Positions 43,358 to 53,131 are shown, numbered from the stretch's first letter. The stretch: 64,000 nt of DNA from Azonexus hydrophilus (GCF_001956855.1 NZ_MTHD01000006.1:62001-126000); one strand, 5' to 3'. The notes: generated from the letters alone by a model not told the origin. A program made the numbers and translations.

Positions 43358-44089
43358 ATGTCCGAATCGCCCATTGCTTCCCGCGAAGCTGCCCTGCGCA
43401 TTGCGCTGGCCGCCCGTGCCCTTAACGGTCTCGATGTCCGGGCTTTCGTCAGCGCGCTGCTCGAAAAACTGGAATCCCCCCTCAGTGAAGCCAAGCTGGC
43501 CAAACTGACGGTCGAAGACCTGCGCCTGATCCTCGCCGGCGATTTTGCCGAACAGGGTTGCCACGTCGGTGTCGAAGGCGAGCAATTGAAGGAAGCCGTC
43601 CGCCTGCTCTGGGGCGAAGGCCTGGAAAACAATGACTTTCCTGCGGTCGACGCCTATAGCGAAGGCGAAATGCCCGGCTCGATCCGCGTCGCCGTCGCCG
43701 CCAACCGCGGCGAAAACCTCGACGGCCACTTCGGTTCCTGCGACCGCTTTCTCGTCTATCAGGTCGGCCAGCAGGCGATCAAGCTGATCGACGTGCGCAG
43801 CACCGTCGAAGCCGACGCCGCCGAAGACAAGAATGCCGCCCGCTCGGCGCTGATCGGCGACTGCCAGATCGTCTACGTCCAGTCGATCGGCGGCCCGGCC
43901 GCGGCCAAGGTTGTCCGGGCCGGCGTGCATCCGGTCAAGAAACCGGCCGGCGGCGTTGCCCGCGAAGTGCTGCTCGAACTGCAGCAACGCCTGTCCAGCC
44001 CGCCACCGTGGCTGGCCCAGATCATGGGCGTACCGGCGGCATCGCTGGCCCGCTTCGAGGAAAGCATCGCCGAGGAAGATGCATCATGA
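43358..44089 (+). CDS. nafY: NafY/NifX-like dinitrogenase cofactor-binding protein
   Basis: A 243-aa protein with an all-helical N-terminal domain (about residues 1-100) and a C-terminal NifX/NifB-like cofactor-binding domain (IRVAVAANRGENLDGHFGSCDRFLVYQV, with the GHFG and His/Cys residues). This layout is that of NafY (gamma protein), which binds FeMo-co and apo-dinitrogenase. The following gene starts inside its stop (ATGA). Confidence 0.85.
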   Translation: MSESPIASREAALRIALAARALNGLDVRAFVSALLEKLESPLSEAKLAKLTVEDLRLILAGDFAEQGCHVGVEGEQLKEAVRLLWGEGLENNDFPAVDAYSEGEMPGSIRVAVAANRGENLDGHFGSCDRFLVYQVGQQAIKLIDVRSTVEADAAEDKNAARSALIGDCQIVYVQSIGGPAAAKVVRAGVHPVKKPAGGVAREVLLELQQRLSSPPPWLAQIMGVPAASLARFEESIAEEDAS

Positions 44090-44349
44090 TCACCCCGGAA
44101 CTGCTCGCCACGGTTGCCGCGGCTGCCCGGCAGGACCCCAGCGCCGCCGCACTGCGCCAGGGTTTCGGCACGCTGCATTTCACCGAATGCAGCGAAGACG
44201 ACATCTCGCCACGCTACCGCCCGGCACTCGATATCGACACTCATCTGCTCTACCTGATCTCCGGCGCCAGCGGGCATTGTCTCGAACTGACCAACGACCC
44301 TGCCATCGCTACCGGCATCCTGATCGCCGCCAAGGCCGATGACGAGTGA
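44086..44349 (+). CDS. Small nif-operon protein, unknown
   Basis: An 87-aa protein with two cysteines (HFTECSEDD and GHCLEL). It overlaps the nafY stop by four bases and runs 11 bp into the LRV gene. It resembles small conserved proteins found in this place in nif clusters of other proteobacteria, but I cannot name a function. Its tight coupling to neighbours suggests a role in MoFe protein maturation. Confidence 0.8.
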   Translation: MITPELLATVAAAARQDPSAAALRQGFGTLHFTECSEDDISPRYRPALDIDTHLLYLISGASGHCLELTNDPAIATGILIAAKADDE

Positions 44350-45112
44350 AACGACGCAGCCTCAGGCCGGCGTCGGGCGTCTCGGCCTGTGTTCGGGCTG
44401 TGCGCACTACCCCGACTTCCTGAATGCACTGCGGTGCACGCCGGGCGACGCCTGCATCCGCGCCCACAGCGGCCGGCAGATCGACCGTTTCCTGCGGCAG
44501 AACCGCGACGAGGCGGAGAAATACCTGGAAGACATCTTCTGGGAGCGCCGCGCCATCGCCGCCCGCTATTCTCCGGTCGACCGCATTTTCCGGCTGAAAT
44601 CCGATCCCGACGAGGTCGTCCGCCGCGTCGTCGCCACCCGGCTGCCGGTCGACCAACTGGAAACGATGCTGCGCGACCCGGACCGCGAAGTCCGCCTGTC
44701 GGTCGCCGCACGCCTGCCGGAAGCCCAGCTCAACCGCCTGCTCGGCGATCCGGACTACCTGATCCGCGCCACCGTTGCCCGCCGTCTGCCGCACGGGCAA
44801 CTGACCCGGCTGGTCAAGGACCCGGAACGCGAAGTGCGCAAGGTCGTCGCCAGTCGCCTGCCCTCGTTCGCCCTGCACCTGCTGGCCGAAGACCCGGAAC
44901 CCGAGGTACGCGCCATCGTTGCCGAACGCGCTTTGCCCGAACTCGCCGCGACGCTGTTGCAGGACAGTGAATGGTGGGTGCGCCTGGCGGCGGTGAACAA
45001 CGCCCCGATCGAATCCCTGCCAGCACTGCTGGGTGATCCGGAAACCGACATCCGGGAAGCCGTCCAGATCCGTATCAACGAAGAACGTAACAGCCAATCC
45101 CGGGAAAAATGA
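44339..45112 (+). CDS. Leucine-rich-variant (LRV) repeat protein with Fe-S domain
   Basis: A 257-aa protein. An N-terminal [4Fe-4S]-binding domain has cysteines at 18, 21, 33 and 39. About seven LRV helical repeats follow, of the form DPDxxVRxxVAxRLPxxxLxxLL. A. vinelandii encodes an LRV protein in its nif cluster; its function is unknown. It overlaps the next gene by ATGA. Confidence 0.9.
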   Translation: MTSETTQPQAGVGRLGLCSGCAHYPDFLNALRCTPGDACIRAHSGRQIDRFLRQNRDEAEKYLEDIFWERRAIAARYSPVDRIFRLKSDPDEVVRRVVATRLPVDQLETMLRDPDREVRLSVAARLPEAQLNRLLGDPDYLIRATVARRLPHGQLTRLVKDPEREVRKVVASRLPSFALHLLAEDPEPEVRAIVAERALPELAATLLQDSEWWVRLAAVNNAPIESLPALLGDPETDIREAVQIRINEERNSQSREK

Positions 45113-46083
45113 CCATGAAAACCAACCAGGCCTGGATCGAATACTGCAAGTCGCTCTCTCCCGCCATCGTCGAAACCTGTTCCCGGACAGCGGTCAGCGC
45201 CGGCGGCACCAGCCTCGCCAGGGCATTGCATGGCGCGCTGCCCGACTGGCAGTTCCGCCACGCCCTGGCCCGCGGTGGCTGGTACCGGCTGGGCGGCATT
45301 GTCGACGGCCAGGGCCAGCGGGTCAGCGACAACCTGGAACAATGGGTCGAAGATGCACTCGACGCCTGTGACGGCGACATGCAGCAACTGATCGACGAAC
45401 ACGAGGGGAAGACGCTATATGCCACCCGTTTCGTCGGCCAGACCCACTACCTGACTGCCAACGTCGGCGACGCGGCCGACGATTTCCTGCAGCTCGAAAT
45501 CGAGGACCTGCAGGAAATGAAGGTGCACCAGCTGTTCAGCAACGAGCCGACGACGCTTGAGGAACTGGTCGATCCACGCGGCGGCAAGGACGTGCCGATG
45601 CCGCTCGGCCTGCCCTTCTACAAACTGCGCCGCATCCAGCACATCGGCGCCTTCCTGCAACGCATGCTGGCGCAGAAGCCGGAACCCGCATCAATCCACC
45701 GGATGCTCGAGGACTGGTCGAAAAGCAGCGCCGGCTCGACCAGCGTCTATGCCAACCACTGGGTCATCGCCACCCGCGAACACCTGGACCGTTACCATCA
45801 GCCGGTTTTCCGCGCCCAGCCCATTGCCACGCTGGCCGGCGACCCGCCGGAATTCGACGCGGCACCGGAAACCACCGGCCTGAAACTGCAGGAAGCACTC
45901 AACCGCTTCGATCGCGCCGTCGGCTATCCGATGGCCTGGTATTTCCACATGCTGACGACCAAGGCCGTACCGCACTGGGTTGCCCAGTCCACCGTCGAGG
46001 ATGCGCTGGCCGGTTTCGCCTACCTGCCGCAACGCGACGTCGACGTCATCCGCAGCTGGTTGCACCGCCCCTATTCGGTCTGA
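45109..46083 (+). CDS. Conserved nif-cluster protein, function unknown
   Basis: A 324-aa soluble protein, last gene of the nifH-to-LRV run. I recognise no family motif. Aromatic and charged residues are frequent, and only two cysteines occur near the start (YCKSL, ETCSR) with one more (DACDGD). ATGA overlap with the LRV gene shows translational coupling. It converges on fumC with an 8-bp gap. Confidence 0.8.
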   Translation: MTMKTNQAWIEYCKSLSPAIVETCSRTAVSAGGTSLARALHGALPDWQFRHALARGGWYRLGGIVDGQGQRVSDNLEQWVEDALDACDGDMQQLIDEHEGKTLYATRFVGQTHYLTANVGDAADDFLQLEIEDLQEMKVHQLFSNEPTTLEELVDPRGGKDVPMPLGLPFYKLRRIQHIGAFLQRMLAQKPEPASIHRMLEDWSKSSAGSTSVYANHWVIATREHLDRYHQPVFRAQPIATLAGDPPEFDAAPETTGLKLQEALNRFDRAVGYPMAWYFHMLTTKAVPHWVAQSTVEDALAGFAYLPQRDVDVIRSWLHRPYSV

Positions 46084-46091
46084 GCGGGCGC

Positions 46092-47507
46092 TTACGCCTC
46101 CGGCCCAAGCATCGCTGCCGGCTGCAGGCAGCGATCCGCTTCTTCCGCGCTCAGATAGCCGAGGGCAACGACTGCCTCGCGCAAGGTGCTGCCATCGTGC
46201 CAGGCCTGCCTGGCGACCTTCGCCGCCCGGTCATAACCGAGTTGCGGCACCAGCGCGGTCACCAGCATCAGCGAGCGCCCGAGGTGCTCGGCGATGCGTT
46301 CGCGTCGTGGCTCGATACCGCGCACGCAATGCACCTCGAAACTTTCCATGCCGTCGCCAAGCAGCCGGATGCTCTGCAGCAGGTTGTGAGCGATCAGCGG
46401 CTTGCAGACATTCAGCTCGAAATTGCCCGAAGCGCCGGCGAACCCGATTGCCACATCGTTGGCCATGACCTGGCAGCAAAGCATCAGCAGCGCTTCGCAC
46501 TGCGTCGGATTGACCTTGCCCGGCATGATCGAGCTGCCCGGCTCGTTTTCCGGGATGCTGATCTCGCCCAGGCCGGAACGCGGCCCCGATGCCAGCCAGC
46601 GGATGTCGTTGGCGATCTTGGTCAGCGCCACGGCCAGCGTTTTCAGCGCACCATGTACCGCCACCGCGCCGTCGTGCGCGGCCAGTTGGGCAAATTTGTT
46701 GTCGGCGCTGTGCAATGGCAACTGAAAGGCACGGGCCAGCTCCTCCGCTACCAGGACAGCGAAATCCGGATGCGTGTTGAGACCGGTACCGACCGCCGTA
46801 CCGCCGATGGCCAGCGCATGGAGCGATGGCAACAAGGTCTCGATGACCGTCCGGGCATGATCGAGTTGCGCGACATAGCCGGAAAACTCCTGGCCCAGCG
46901 TCAGCGGCGTGGCATCCTGCAGATGCGTCCGCCCGACCTTGACGATCTGGGCGAAGGCTGCCGCCTTGCCGGCCATCGTCGCGCGCAACCGGTCGAGTGC
47001 CGGCAACAGCTCGCGCTGGATGCCCAGCGTCGCCGCCAGGTACATGGCAGTAGGAAAGACATCATTCGATGACTGGCCGAGATTGACCTCGTCGTTGGCA
47101 TGCACGCAACGCTGCTTGCCGCGCTCGCCGCCAAGCAGCTCGGAGGCGCGGTTGGCCAGCACCTCGTTGACATTCATGTTGGTCTGGGTGCCCGAGCCTG
47201 TCTGCCAGACGGTCAACGGGAAATCCTCACGATGGCGCCCGGCGATGACTTCGCCGGCAGCGCCGGCAATGGCCGCCGCCTTTTCCGGCGACAAGCGGCC
47301 GAGACTGCCATTGACCTTGGCGCAGGCCAGCTTGACCGCGGCCAGCGCATGAATCAGTTCGGCCGGCATGCGCTCGGTCGAAATGGCAAAGTGCATCAGC
47401 GAGCGTTGTGTCTGCGCCCCCCACAGAGAGGCAGCCGGCACCTCCAGCGTACCGAAGGAGTCTTGCTCGCTGCGCGTCGCGCCCAGCGGGATGTTCTGGT
47501 CAGCCAT
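46092..47507 (-). CDS. fumC: Class II fumarate hydratase FumC
   Basis: A 471-aa O2-stable, iron-free fumarase of the TCA cycle that interconverts fumarate and malate. The superfamily signature [15 protein letters not shown] is present, with the catalytic [13 protein letters not shown] and TGLNTHPDF regions. The ATG follows GGAG by eight bases. It stands on the opposite strand between two nif operons; the placement may support the energy demand of fixation, or may be accidental. Confidence 0.94.
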   Translation of the reverse strand: MADQNIPLGATRSEQDSFGTLEVPAASLWGAQTQRSLMHFAISTERMPAELIHALAAVKLACAKVNGSLGRLSPEKAAAIAGAAGEVIAGRHREDFPLTVWQTGSGTQTNMNVNEVLANRASELLGGERGKQRCVHANDEVNLGQSSNDVFPTAMYLAATLGIQRELLPALDRLRATMAGKAAAFAQIVKVGRTHLQDATPLTLGQEFSGYVAQLDHARTVIETLLPSLHALAIGGTAVGTGLNTHPDFAVLVAEELARAFQLPLHSADNKFAQLAAHDGAVAVHGALKTLAVALTKIANDIRWLASGPRSGLGEISIPENEPGSSIMPGKVNPTQCEALLMLCCQVMANDVAIGFAGASGNFELNVCKPLIAHNLLQSIRLLGDGMESFEVHCVRGIEPRRERIAEHLGRSLMLVTALVPQLGYDRAAKVARQAWHDGSTLREAVVALGYLSAEEADRCLQPAAMLGPEA

Positions 47508-47632
47508 GCCTTGTCTCCGGAAGGATGTGCTTTCATCATAGTCCCGGATGCCGACAATGCCAGCATGCCCTGGATCAGCATATGCGCAGTGAAATCGACA
47601 GGCGAAAACAGTGCGCGCCATCGAAGCTGCTT

Positions 47633-47725
47633 TGTCGCATTCCTGACAAGGCGCCGACAGCCCTCCCAACGAAAGACAAACAAGCTTTTGTTTTCAATAA
47701 CTTGATAACTGGCACTCGCCTTGCT
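47633..47725 (+). promoter_or_regulatory. NifA UAS plus sigma54 promoter of nifV operon
   Basis: TGTCGCATTCCTGACA (47633-47648) is an exact TGT-N10-ACA site. TGGCAC-N5-TTGCT (47710-47725) is a near-perfect -24/-12 element 61 bp further on. Transcription should begin near 47736, just before the nifV ribosome-binding site. Confidence 0.92.
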
Positions 47726-47748
47726 AATACTCAGCCAAGGAGATTTCC

Positions 47749-48885
47749 ATGAACCCGTCTTTCGTCACGATCAACGACACTACCCTGCGCGACGGCGAGC
47801 AGTCGGCCGGCGTGGCGTTTTCGCTGGCGGAAAAACTGGACATCGCCCGCCGCCTGGACGCCATCGGCGTCCCGGAACTGGAAATCGGCATCCCGGCCAT
47901 GGGCGAGGAAGAGCGTGCATCGATCCGTGCCGTCGCCAGCCTCGGCCTGCAGGCCAGACTGATGGTGTGGAGCCGGATGCATGCGGTCGACATCGCCGCC
48001 AGTGCAAATCTCGGCGCCCATCTGATCGACATTTCAGTCCCCGCCTCCGACCAGCACCTGGCCTACAAACTGAAACAGGAACGCAGCTGGCTGTTGCGCG
48101 AACTGCCGCGCTACATCGGCATGGCACTCGACCTTGGCCTGGAAGTCGGTCTCGGTTGCGAAGATGCCTCGCGCGCCGACATGGATTTCCTCTGTGCCCT
48201 GGCCGACACCGCCGAACGCGCCGGCGCCCGCCGCCTGCGCTTCGCCGACACGCTGGGCATCCTCGAGCCTTTCGCCACCTTCGACCGGATTTCGACGTTG
48301 CGCGCCCGTACCGGCCTGGAAATCGAAATGCACGCCCACGACGACATGGGCCTGGCCACCGCCAACACGCTGGCAGCCTGTAAAGCCGGAGCAACACACG
48401 TTAACACCACGGTCAACGGCCTCGGCGAACGCGCCGGCAATGCGCCGCTGGAAGAAGTCGTGCTCGGCTTGAAGAAACTGCACGGCATCGACACCGGCGT
48501 CGAACTGCGCGGCTTCCCGGCGCTGTCGGCGATGGTCGCCAGCGCCTCCGGCCGCGCCGTCCCCTGGCAGAAAAGCGTCGTCGGCGCCGGCGCCTTCACA
48601 CACGAAGCCGGCATCCATGTCGACGGACTGCTGAAGCACCCGGACAACTATCAGGGCTTCGACCCGCAGGAAGTCGGTCAGGCTCACCGTATCGTGCTTG
48701 GCAAGCATTCGGGGTCGCGCGCCGTCCAGGTGGTTTATGGCGGAATGGGTATCGAGCTCGGCGAAACCGAGGCCCAGGCGCTGCTGCCGCTGGTTCGCGC
48801 CTTTGTTGCCGCACGCAAGCATCCACCGGAAGTTGCCGACTTGATCGGCCTTCTGGCCTCATCCAGGAGTCCGCTCCATGTCTGA
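47749..48885 (+). CDS. nifV: Homocitrate synthase NifV
   Basis: A 378-aa enzyme condensing acetyl-CoA and 2-oxoglutarate to homocitrate, the organic part of FeMo-co. The N-terminal [18 protein letters not shown] and the metal-binding [13 protein letters not shown] are family signatures. It lies directly after a NifA/sigma54 promoter and overlaps cysE. AAGGAGATTTCC precedes the ATG. Confidence 0.95.
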   Translation: MNPSFVTINDTTLRDGEQSAGVAFSLAEKLDIARRLDAIGVPELEIGIPAMGEEERASIRAVASLGLQARLMVWSRMHAVDIAASANLGAHLIDISVPASDQHLAYKLKQERSWLLRELPRYIGMALDLGLEVGLGCEDASRADMDFLCALADTAERAGARRLRFADTLGILEPFATFDRISTLRARTGLEIEMHAHDDMGLATANTLAACKAGATHVNTTVNGLGERAGNAPLEEVVLGLKKLHGIDTGVELRGFPALSAMVASASGRAVPWQKSVVGAGAFTHEAGIHVDGLLKHPDNYQGFDPQEVGQAHRIVLGKHSGSRAVQVVYGGMGIELGETEAQALLPLVRAFVAARKHPPEVADLIGLLASSRSPLHV

Positions 48886-49663
48886 AGCGATTGCCATGAC
48901 CGCACCAAGCATCCCCGCACCAGGCCTGTGGGCAACCCTCAAGGAAGACCTGGCCTGCGTCTTCGAACGCGACCCGGCCGCCCGCTCGACGCTGGAGGTG
49001 CTGACCACCTATCCCGGCGTCCATGCCATCCTCACCCACCGCATCTCGCACCGACTGTGGCGCAGCGGCTGGCGCTACGCCGCCCGTTTCCTGTCCTTCG
49101 CCGGGCGGACGCTGACCAACGTCGATATCCACCCGGGCGCCACCATCGGCCGCCGCTTCTTCATCGATCACGGCGCCTGCGTCGTCATCGGTGAAACGGC
49201 GGAAGTGGGCAACGACGTGACGCTGTATCACGGCGTCACGCTCGGCGGCACGTCTTGGAACAAGGGCAAGCGCCACCCGACGCTGGCCGACGGCGTGGTC
49301 GTCGGAGCCGGCGCCAAGATTCTCGGTCCAATCAGCATCGGCGAACGCGTCCGTGTCGGCGCCAACTCGGTGGTCGTCAAGGACGTGCCGGCCGACCGTA
49401 CGGTGGTCGGCATTCCCGGGCGCATCGTCGATACGCGCATCGGCCGGCCGACCGCCAACGGCATCAACCTGGACCACAACCTGCTGCCCGACCCGGTGGC
49501 CAAATCCATCGCCTGCCTGATCGATCGCATCGAGACGCTGGAGAAGGAACTGGCGGAAATGCGCAACGAACCGCCACCGCCGGACCACAGCGGCGAATGC
49601 AAGACCTGCTCGGCCGGCGACCTGTGCTGCGAGAGCGAATCGATGCACGAGGCGATGCACTGA
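48878..49663 (+). CDS. cysE: Serine O-acetyltransferase CysE, nif-associated
   Basis: A 261-aa hexapeptide-repeat enzyme making O-acetylserine for cysteine synthesis. The repeats are seen in [27 protein letters not shown] with the catalytic His/Asp positions. It overlaps nifV by 8 bp. As in A. vinelandii (cysE1), a nif-controlled copy probably meets the sulfur demand of Fe-S cluster assembly. The C terminus has an added Cys-rich tail ([11 protein letters not shown], about residues 242-254), which is unusual. Confidence 0.93.
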   Translation: MSEAIAMTAPSIPAPGLWATLKEDLACVFERDPAARSTLEVLTTYPGVHAILTHRISHRLWRSGWRYAARFLSFAGRTLTNVDIHPGATIGRRFFIDHGACVVIGETAEVGNDVTLYHGVTLGGTSWNKGKRHPTLADGVVVGAGAKILGPISIGERVRVGANSVVVKDVPADRTVVGIPGRIVDTRIGRPTANGINLDHNLLPDPVAKSIACLIDRIETLEKELAEMRNEPPPPDHSGECKTCSAGDLCCESESMHEAMH

Positions 49664-49664
49664 C

Positions 49665-50204
49665 ATGGACCTGCTCGACTTTTCCGATTGCAAGCTGTAT
49701 TTCGAGGATCCGCTGCCGGCGGAAGCCGAGGCGCTGATTGCCCAGGCCGCCCGCGAGTACGGCGAACCGGCTGCCGAAATGTCCCTGCTGCGCGCCCATC
49801 TGCTCGCCCCGGACAACCTGACGGTACTGGTCGGCCTGTACCGCTACTATTTTTACCAGCACCGCCTGGAAGATGCCTTGCAGGTCGCCGAACGCGCCAT
49901 GGCCTTGTCCGGCCGCCATCTCGGCCTGCCCGACTGGAGCCAGATCGACGAAACCCGGCTTGGCTCGGCCGCCGCCAACTCCTTCGGCCTGCTGCGTTTT
50001 TACCTGCTGGCGCTGAAGGCCGCCAGCGTCATCCTGCTGCGCCTCGGCCAGATCGACGCCTCGCGCGCCCGGCTGACCAAGCTGGCGGCGCTGGACAGCC
50101 GCGACCAGTTGGGTGCCGGCAAGCTTCTCGAAGTGGTCGACGAATTTCAGGGTTCTGAAGCGTCGACCGCAACATCCACCGATTTAACGTTAGTCGCAGC
50201 CTGA
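49665..50204 (+). CDS. TPR-like nif-cluster protein
   Basis: A 179-aa mostly helical protein with tetratricopeptide-like pairs (APDNLTVLVGLYRYYFYQHRLEDALQVAERAM). Similar proteins occupy the place between cysE and nifW in nif clusters, but no function is assigned. It starts one base after the cysE stop and ends 10 bp before nifW, so it belongs to the nifV operon. Confidence 0.8.
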   Translation: MDLLDFSDCKLYFEDPLPAEAEALIAQAAREYGEPAAEMSLLRAHLLAPDNLTVLVGLYRYYFYQHRLEDALQVAERAMALSGRHLGLPDWSQIDETRLGSAAANSFGLLRFYLLALKAASVILLRLGQIDASRARLTKLAALDSRDQLGAGKLLEVVDEFQGSEASTATSTDLTLVAA

Positions 50205-50214
50205 GGAGGCAATC

Positions 50215-50556
50215 ATGGAAGATACGCTGAGCCTTGCCGAAGCCATGGAAGACCTGGTTTCCGCCGAAGATTTCCTGGACTACTTCGAAATCCCCTACGA
50301 GCCGTCGGTGGTCCAGGTCAATCGCCTGCACATCCTGCAGCGCTTCCACGACTACCTAGCCAAGCAGGCGCCCAACCTGCCGCCGGAGGAAGAACAGCAG
50401 CGCGGCATCTACCGCCTGTGGCTGGAACGCGCCTACCAGGACTTCACCGTCTCCGACTCGCTGACCGAAAAGGTCTTCGCGGTCTTTCAGCACGTTGCCA
50501 AGCCGGATGGCGGCATGAGCTCCTTCGTCTCGCTCGACAAGGTCTTCCGCCAATGA
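50215..50556 (+). CDS. nifW: Nitrogenase-stabilizing/protective protein NifW
   Basis: A 113-aa NifW protein, needed for full MoFe protein activity and protection from O2. It matches the family pattern AEDFLDYFEIPYEP..VQVNRLHILQRFHDYL. AGGAGGCAATC precedes the ATG. It overlaps nifZ by ATGA. Confidence 0.94.
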   Translation: MEDTLSLAEAMEDLVSAEDFLDYFEIPYEPSVVQVNRLHILQRFHDYLAKQAPNLPPEEEQQRGIYRLWLERAYQDFTVSDSLTEKVFAVFQHVAKPDGGMSSFVSLDKVFRQ

Positions 50557-51011
50557 TGAACGCCAAGTGGGAGTACGGTGAGGCCGTGCGTCTCACCCGC
50601 AACGTGCGCAACGACGGCACCTACCCCGGTCTCGACCCGGGAGCGCCGCTGGTCCGTCGTGGCAGCATCGGCTATGTCGTCGATGTCGGCACCTTTCTGC
50701 AGGACCAGATCATCTACTCGGTCAATTTTCTCGAAGAAGGCAAGATCGTCGGCTGCCGGGAAGAGGAACTGATCGGGGCGGATGAGCCGTGGACGCCTTC
50801 GCGCTTCGAGTTCCGCGAAAAGGTCCGCGCGGCCAAGCAACTGGCCGTCGGCGGCGAAGTGCTGGTCGCACTCGGCGCCATCGGCGAAGTGATCAAGGTC
50901 ATCCGTGATGCGCCGGGCGGCGTCGCCTATCACATCCATTTCGACAGTCTGGCGGGACGCGTGCTGCAGATCCCGGAAGACACCCTGGAACCCGCCGACA
51001 CTGCGGAGTAA
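50553..51011 (+). CDS. nifZ: NifZ protein
   Basis: A 152-aa NifZ, involved in formation of the second P-cluster of the MoFe protein. It has the family pattern GEAVRLTRNVRNDGTYPG...VRRGSIGYVVDVGTFLQ...VNFLEEGKIVGCREEEL. It starts within the nifW stop codon; two adjacent ATGs make the exact start uncertain by one codon. A short paralogue lies in the nifF operon. Confidence 0.94.
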   Translation: MMNAKWEYGEAVRLTRNVRNDGTYPGLDPGAPLVRRGSIGYVVDVGTFLQDQIIYSVNFLEEGKIVGCREEELIGADEPWTPSRFEFREKVRAAKQLAVGGEVLVALGAIGEVIKVIRDAPGGVAYHIHFDSLAGRVLQIPEDTLEPADTAE

Positions 51012-51015
51012 TGCC

Positions 51016-51843
51016 ATGCTGCACGCTTATCTCGAATTGAAACTGGCCTGGGAGCTGTTCCAGAAAGCCCCGGAAACCCTCAGCGAACCGGAGCGCAACC
51101 GGCTGAGCGAGGTGGCGCTGAAACAGGACAGCATCGAGCAGCGCATCCTGGCCAGCCCGCAGGCGGCCAACGTGATGGTGCCGGAGCCGACCTTGCGCAC
51201 CCGCCTCGCGGAAATCCGCAAGCGCTATCCCGACGACGAAGCCTTTGCCCACGATCTCGAGCGCATCGACCTGACCCCGGCCGAGCTGGAAAAAGCCGTC
51301 GAGCGCGACCTGCGCGTCGAAGCCGTGCTCGACCGGGTGGTATCGACCGTTGCCGCCGTCTCGCTGGTGGACGCCGAGATCTACTACCGCCTGCATCCGG
51401 AAGCGTTCGACCGGCCGGAAGCGCGCCGTCTGCGGCACATCCTGATCACCTTCGACAATCCGCAGCAGGCAGCAAAAGCCCGCCAGCAACTGGAAAACCT
51501 GCGGTCAACGCTCACCGACAGCGAAAAATTCGCCGCCGCCGCACAACGTCACTCGCAATGCCCGACTGCGCTGGAAGGCGGCAAACTCGGACTGGTCAAG
51601 CGCAACCAGCTCTATCCCGTCCTTGAAGCAGCGGCTTTTGCGCTGCTCGAAGGCGAAATCAGCGCCGTGCTGGAATCAGAAATCGGCCTGCACATCATCC
51701 GCTGCGACGAGATCCTGCCCAGCGGCATGCTCCCCTTTGCCGAGGTCAGCGGGAAAATCGTCGAACGCCTGACCGACAAGCGCCGCCAGGAAAAGCAGAA
51801 GGAATGGATCAAACAGCTGATGTCGGCTCGCCAGCTGGCTTGA
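51016..51843 (+). CDS. nifM: NifM peptidyl-prolyl isomerase
   Basis: A 275-aa NifM, a parvulin-type PPIase required for maturation of NifH. The C-terminal half has the parvulin pattern RHILITFD...GGKLGLVKRNQL...GEISAVLESEIGLHIIRCDE. The N-terminal helical part is typical of NifM. It is the last gene of the nifV operon. Confidence 0.93.
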   Translation: MLHAYLELKLAWELFQKAPETLSEPERNRLSEVALKQDSIEQRILASPQAANVMVPEPTLRTRLAEIRKRYPDDEAFAHDLERIDLTPAELEKAVERDLRVEAVLDRVVSTVAAVSLVDAEIYYRLHPEAFDRPEARRLRHILITFDNPQQAAKARQQLENLRSTLTDSEKFAAAAQRHSQCPTALEGGKLGLVKRNQLYPVLEAAAFALLEGEISAVLESEIGLHIIRCDEILPSGMLPFAEVSGKIVERLTDKRRQEKQKEWIKQLMSARQLA

Positions 51844-51891
51844 CCGACGCAGCAGGATGATGGCTGCCTGACGCCTCGCCAGCCCGGCACA

Positions 51892-52584
51892 TCACCACGA
51901 CGGCGTTTCTACGGCGGCCGGAGGCGGCGGGGGCTCGGGCAGCCAGGCTCCGCTGGCCAGGAAAACGGCGGCCAAGGCAATCAGCAGCGCAAAGATCACT
52001 GCCGGCAGACCGCCGCCACGTGCCGGCTCACCGGCGGGGACGTCCTTCCAGCCACGGACCATCGGCTTGACCAGATTGTCCTTCTTCACGTGCGCGTAGA
52101 ACATGATTGCCGCCAGGTGCAGCACGACCAGCGCAATCAGCACATTGACGGACAGCTTGTGCCAGCCAGTGGCCAGGTTGCTCAAGTCACGGCCGACCAG
52201 ATCGTAGAGCGGGCCGACGAAGGCGATGTCGTCGTTGGCAATCAGTCCGGTCAGCAATTGCACGGTCAACACGCCAAGCAGGGCAAAAACCGACAGCGCG
52301 CCGAGCGGATTGTGGCCTATTCCCCGCCATTCGCCACGCAGATAGCTGACGATCCGGCCCGGTGTCGGGAAGAAGGTGGCGAAACGCGCATAGGTCGAAC
52401 CCACCAGCCCCCAGACCAGACGAAAGACCACCAGGCCAACGACCAGCAGGCCGATCCTGCCGTGCCAGTCGATCAGGTTGCCACCGATCTTGCCGGTCGC
52501 CACCAGACCGATGACAGCCAGCGCGAGCAACCAGTGAAACAGACGGGTCGGCAGATCCCAGACCCGTATTTTCTTGCTGTTCAT
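51892..52584 (-). CDS. Cytochrome b561-type membrane protein
   Basis: A 230-aa inner-membrane di-haem cytochrome b with four to five helices. Haem-binding His residues are in RLFHWLLAL, DWHGRIGLL, GWHKLSVN and VLHLAAIM. It ends in a Pro-rich segment. The cytochrome c' gene lies upstream and a terminator-like hairpin lies between them. It probably passes electrons between the quinone pool and a periplasmic cytochrome. Confidence 0.88.
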   Translation of the reverse strand: MNSKKIRVWDLPTRLFHWLLALAVIGLVATGKIGGNLIDWHGRIGLLVVGLVVFRLVWGLVGSTYARFATFFPTPGRIVSYLRGEWRGIGHNPLGALSVFALLGVLTVQLLTGLIANDDIAFVGPLYDLVGRDLSNLATGWHKLSVNVLIALVVLHLAAIMFYAHVKKDNLVKPMVRGWKDVPAGEPARGGGLPAVIFALLIALAAVFLASGAWLPEPPPPPAAVETPSW

Positions 52585-52612
52585 CCTGCTACCTCTTTTA
52601 TTTTCATTGAAC

Positions 52613-52636
52613 GAAAAGGGCGCCTCGCGGCGCCCC
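52613..52636 (-). terminator. Rho-independent terminator of cytochrome c' gene
   Basis: On the minus strand GGGCGCC-GCGA-GGCGCCC is followed by TTTT, a clear stem-and-T-run. It lies between the cytochrome c' stop and the cytochrome b gene, so it may act as an attenuator between the two. Confidence 0.75.
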
Positions 52637-52669
52637 GGTCAATACGGCAGAGCCGCAATCGACAACGTC

Positions 52670-53131
52670 TTACTTGTTGTCCTTGCGATAGTCGTCGTGA
52701 CAGGCCTTGCAGGTACCGCCGAGCTTGCCGAAGGCAGTCTTCACAGCGGCGGCATCGCCGGTGGCAGCCACCTTGGCGAGTTCGTTGGCAGCCTGGTTGA
52801 AGTCGCCGGCAATCTTGCCGACCTTCGGGCCATCGGTAAACAGTTCCGGCTTCACGCGGGTTTCCGCCCAGCCCTTGCCCTTGTCGCTACCCGGCACATA
52901 GAGTGCGCCCATGCCGGAATTGGCGATGGCCTGGATGACATTGGCCGCCTTGACCACTTCATCCTTGTTGTAGGTGCCGTCGACGTTGGCCTTGATACGG
53001 CCCATGCTCCAGCCCATCGTGGCGTAGGCCGACTGACGCCACTTGATGGCGTCCTCGACCTTGACCTGGGCGTGAGCGCCGGCAGCCAGCGTGGCGGTGG
53101 CAAGCAATGCGAGCAGAATCTTTGATTTCAT
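52670..53131 (-). CDS. Cytochrome c' (class II)
   Basis: A 153-aa periplasmic cytochrome with a signal peptide (cleavage near AGAHAQ) and the C-terminal haem motif CKACHDDYRK. The four-helix bundle pattern fits cytochromes c', which bind NO. Position next to a cytochrome b561 gene is common in betaproteobacteria. The family is usually linked to NO tolerance during denitrification. Confidence 0.92.
   Translation of the reverse strand: MKSKILLALLATATLAAGAHAQVKVEDAIKWRQSAYATMGWSMGRIKANVDGTYNKDEVVKAANVIQAIANSGMGALYVPGSDKGKGWAETRVKPELFTDGPKVGKIAGDFNQAANELAKVAATGDAAAVKTAFGKLGGTCKACHDDYRKDNK

Noticed and set aside
47508-47632. sigma54 promoter for fumC sharing the nifV NifA site
   Set aside because: A TGGCAT-like element is present on the minus strand, but the GC pair is two bases too close; fumC probably uses a sigma70 promoter.
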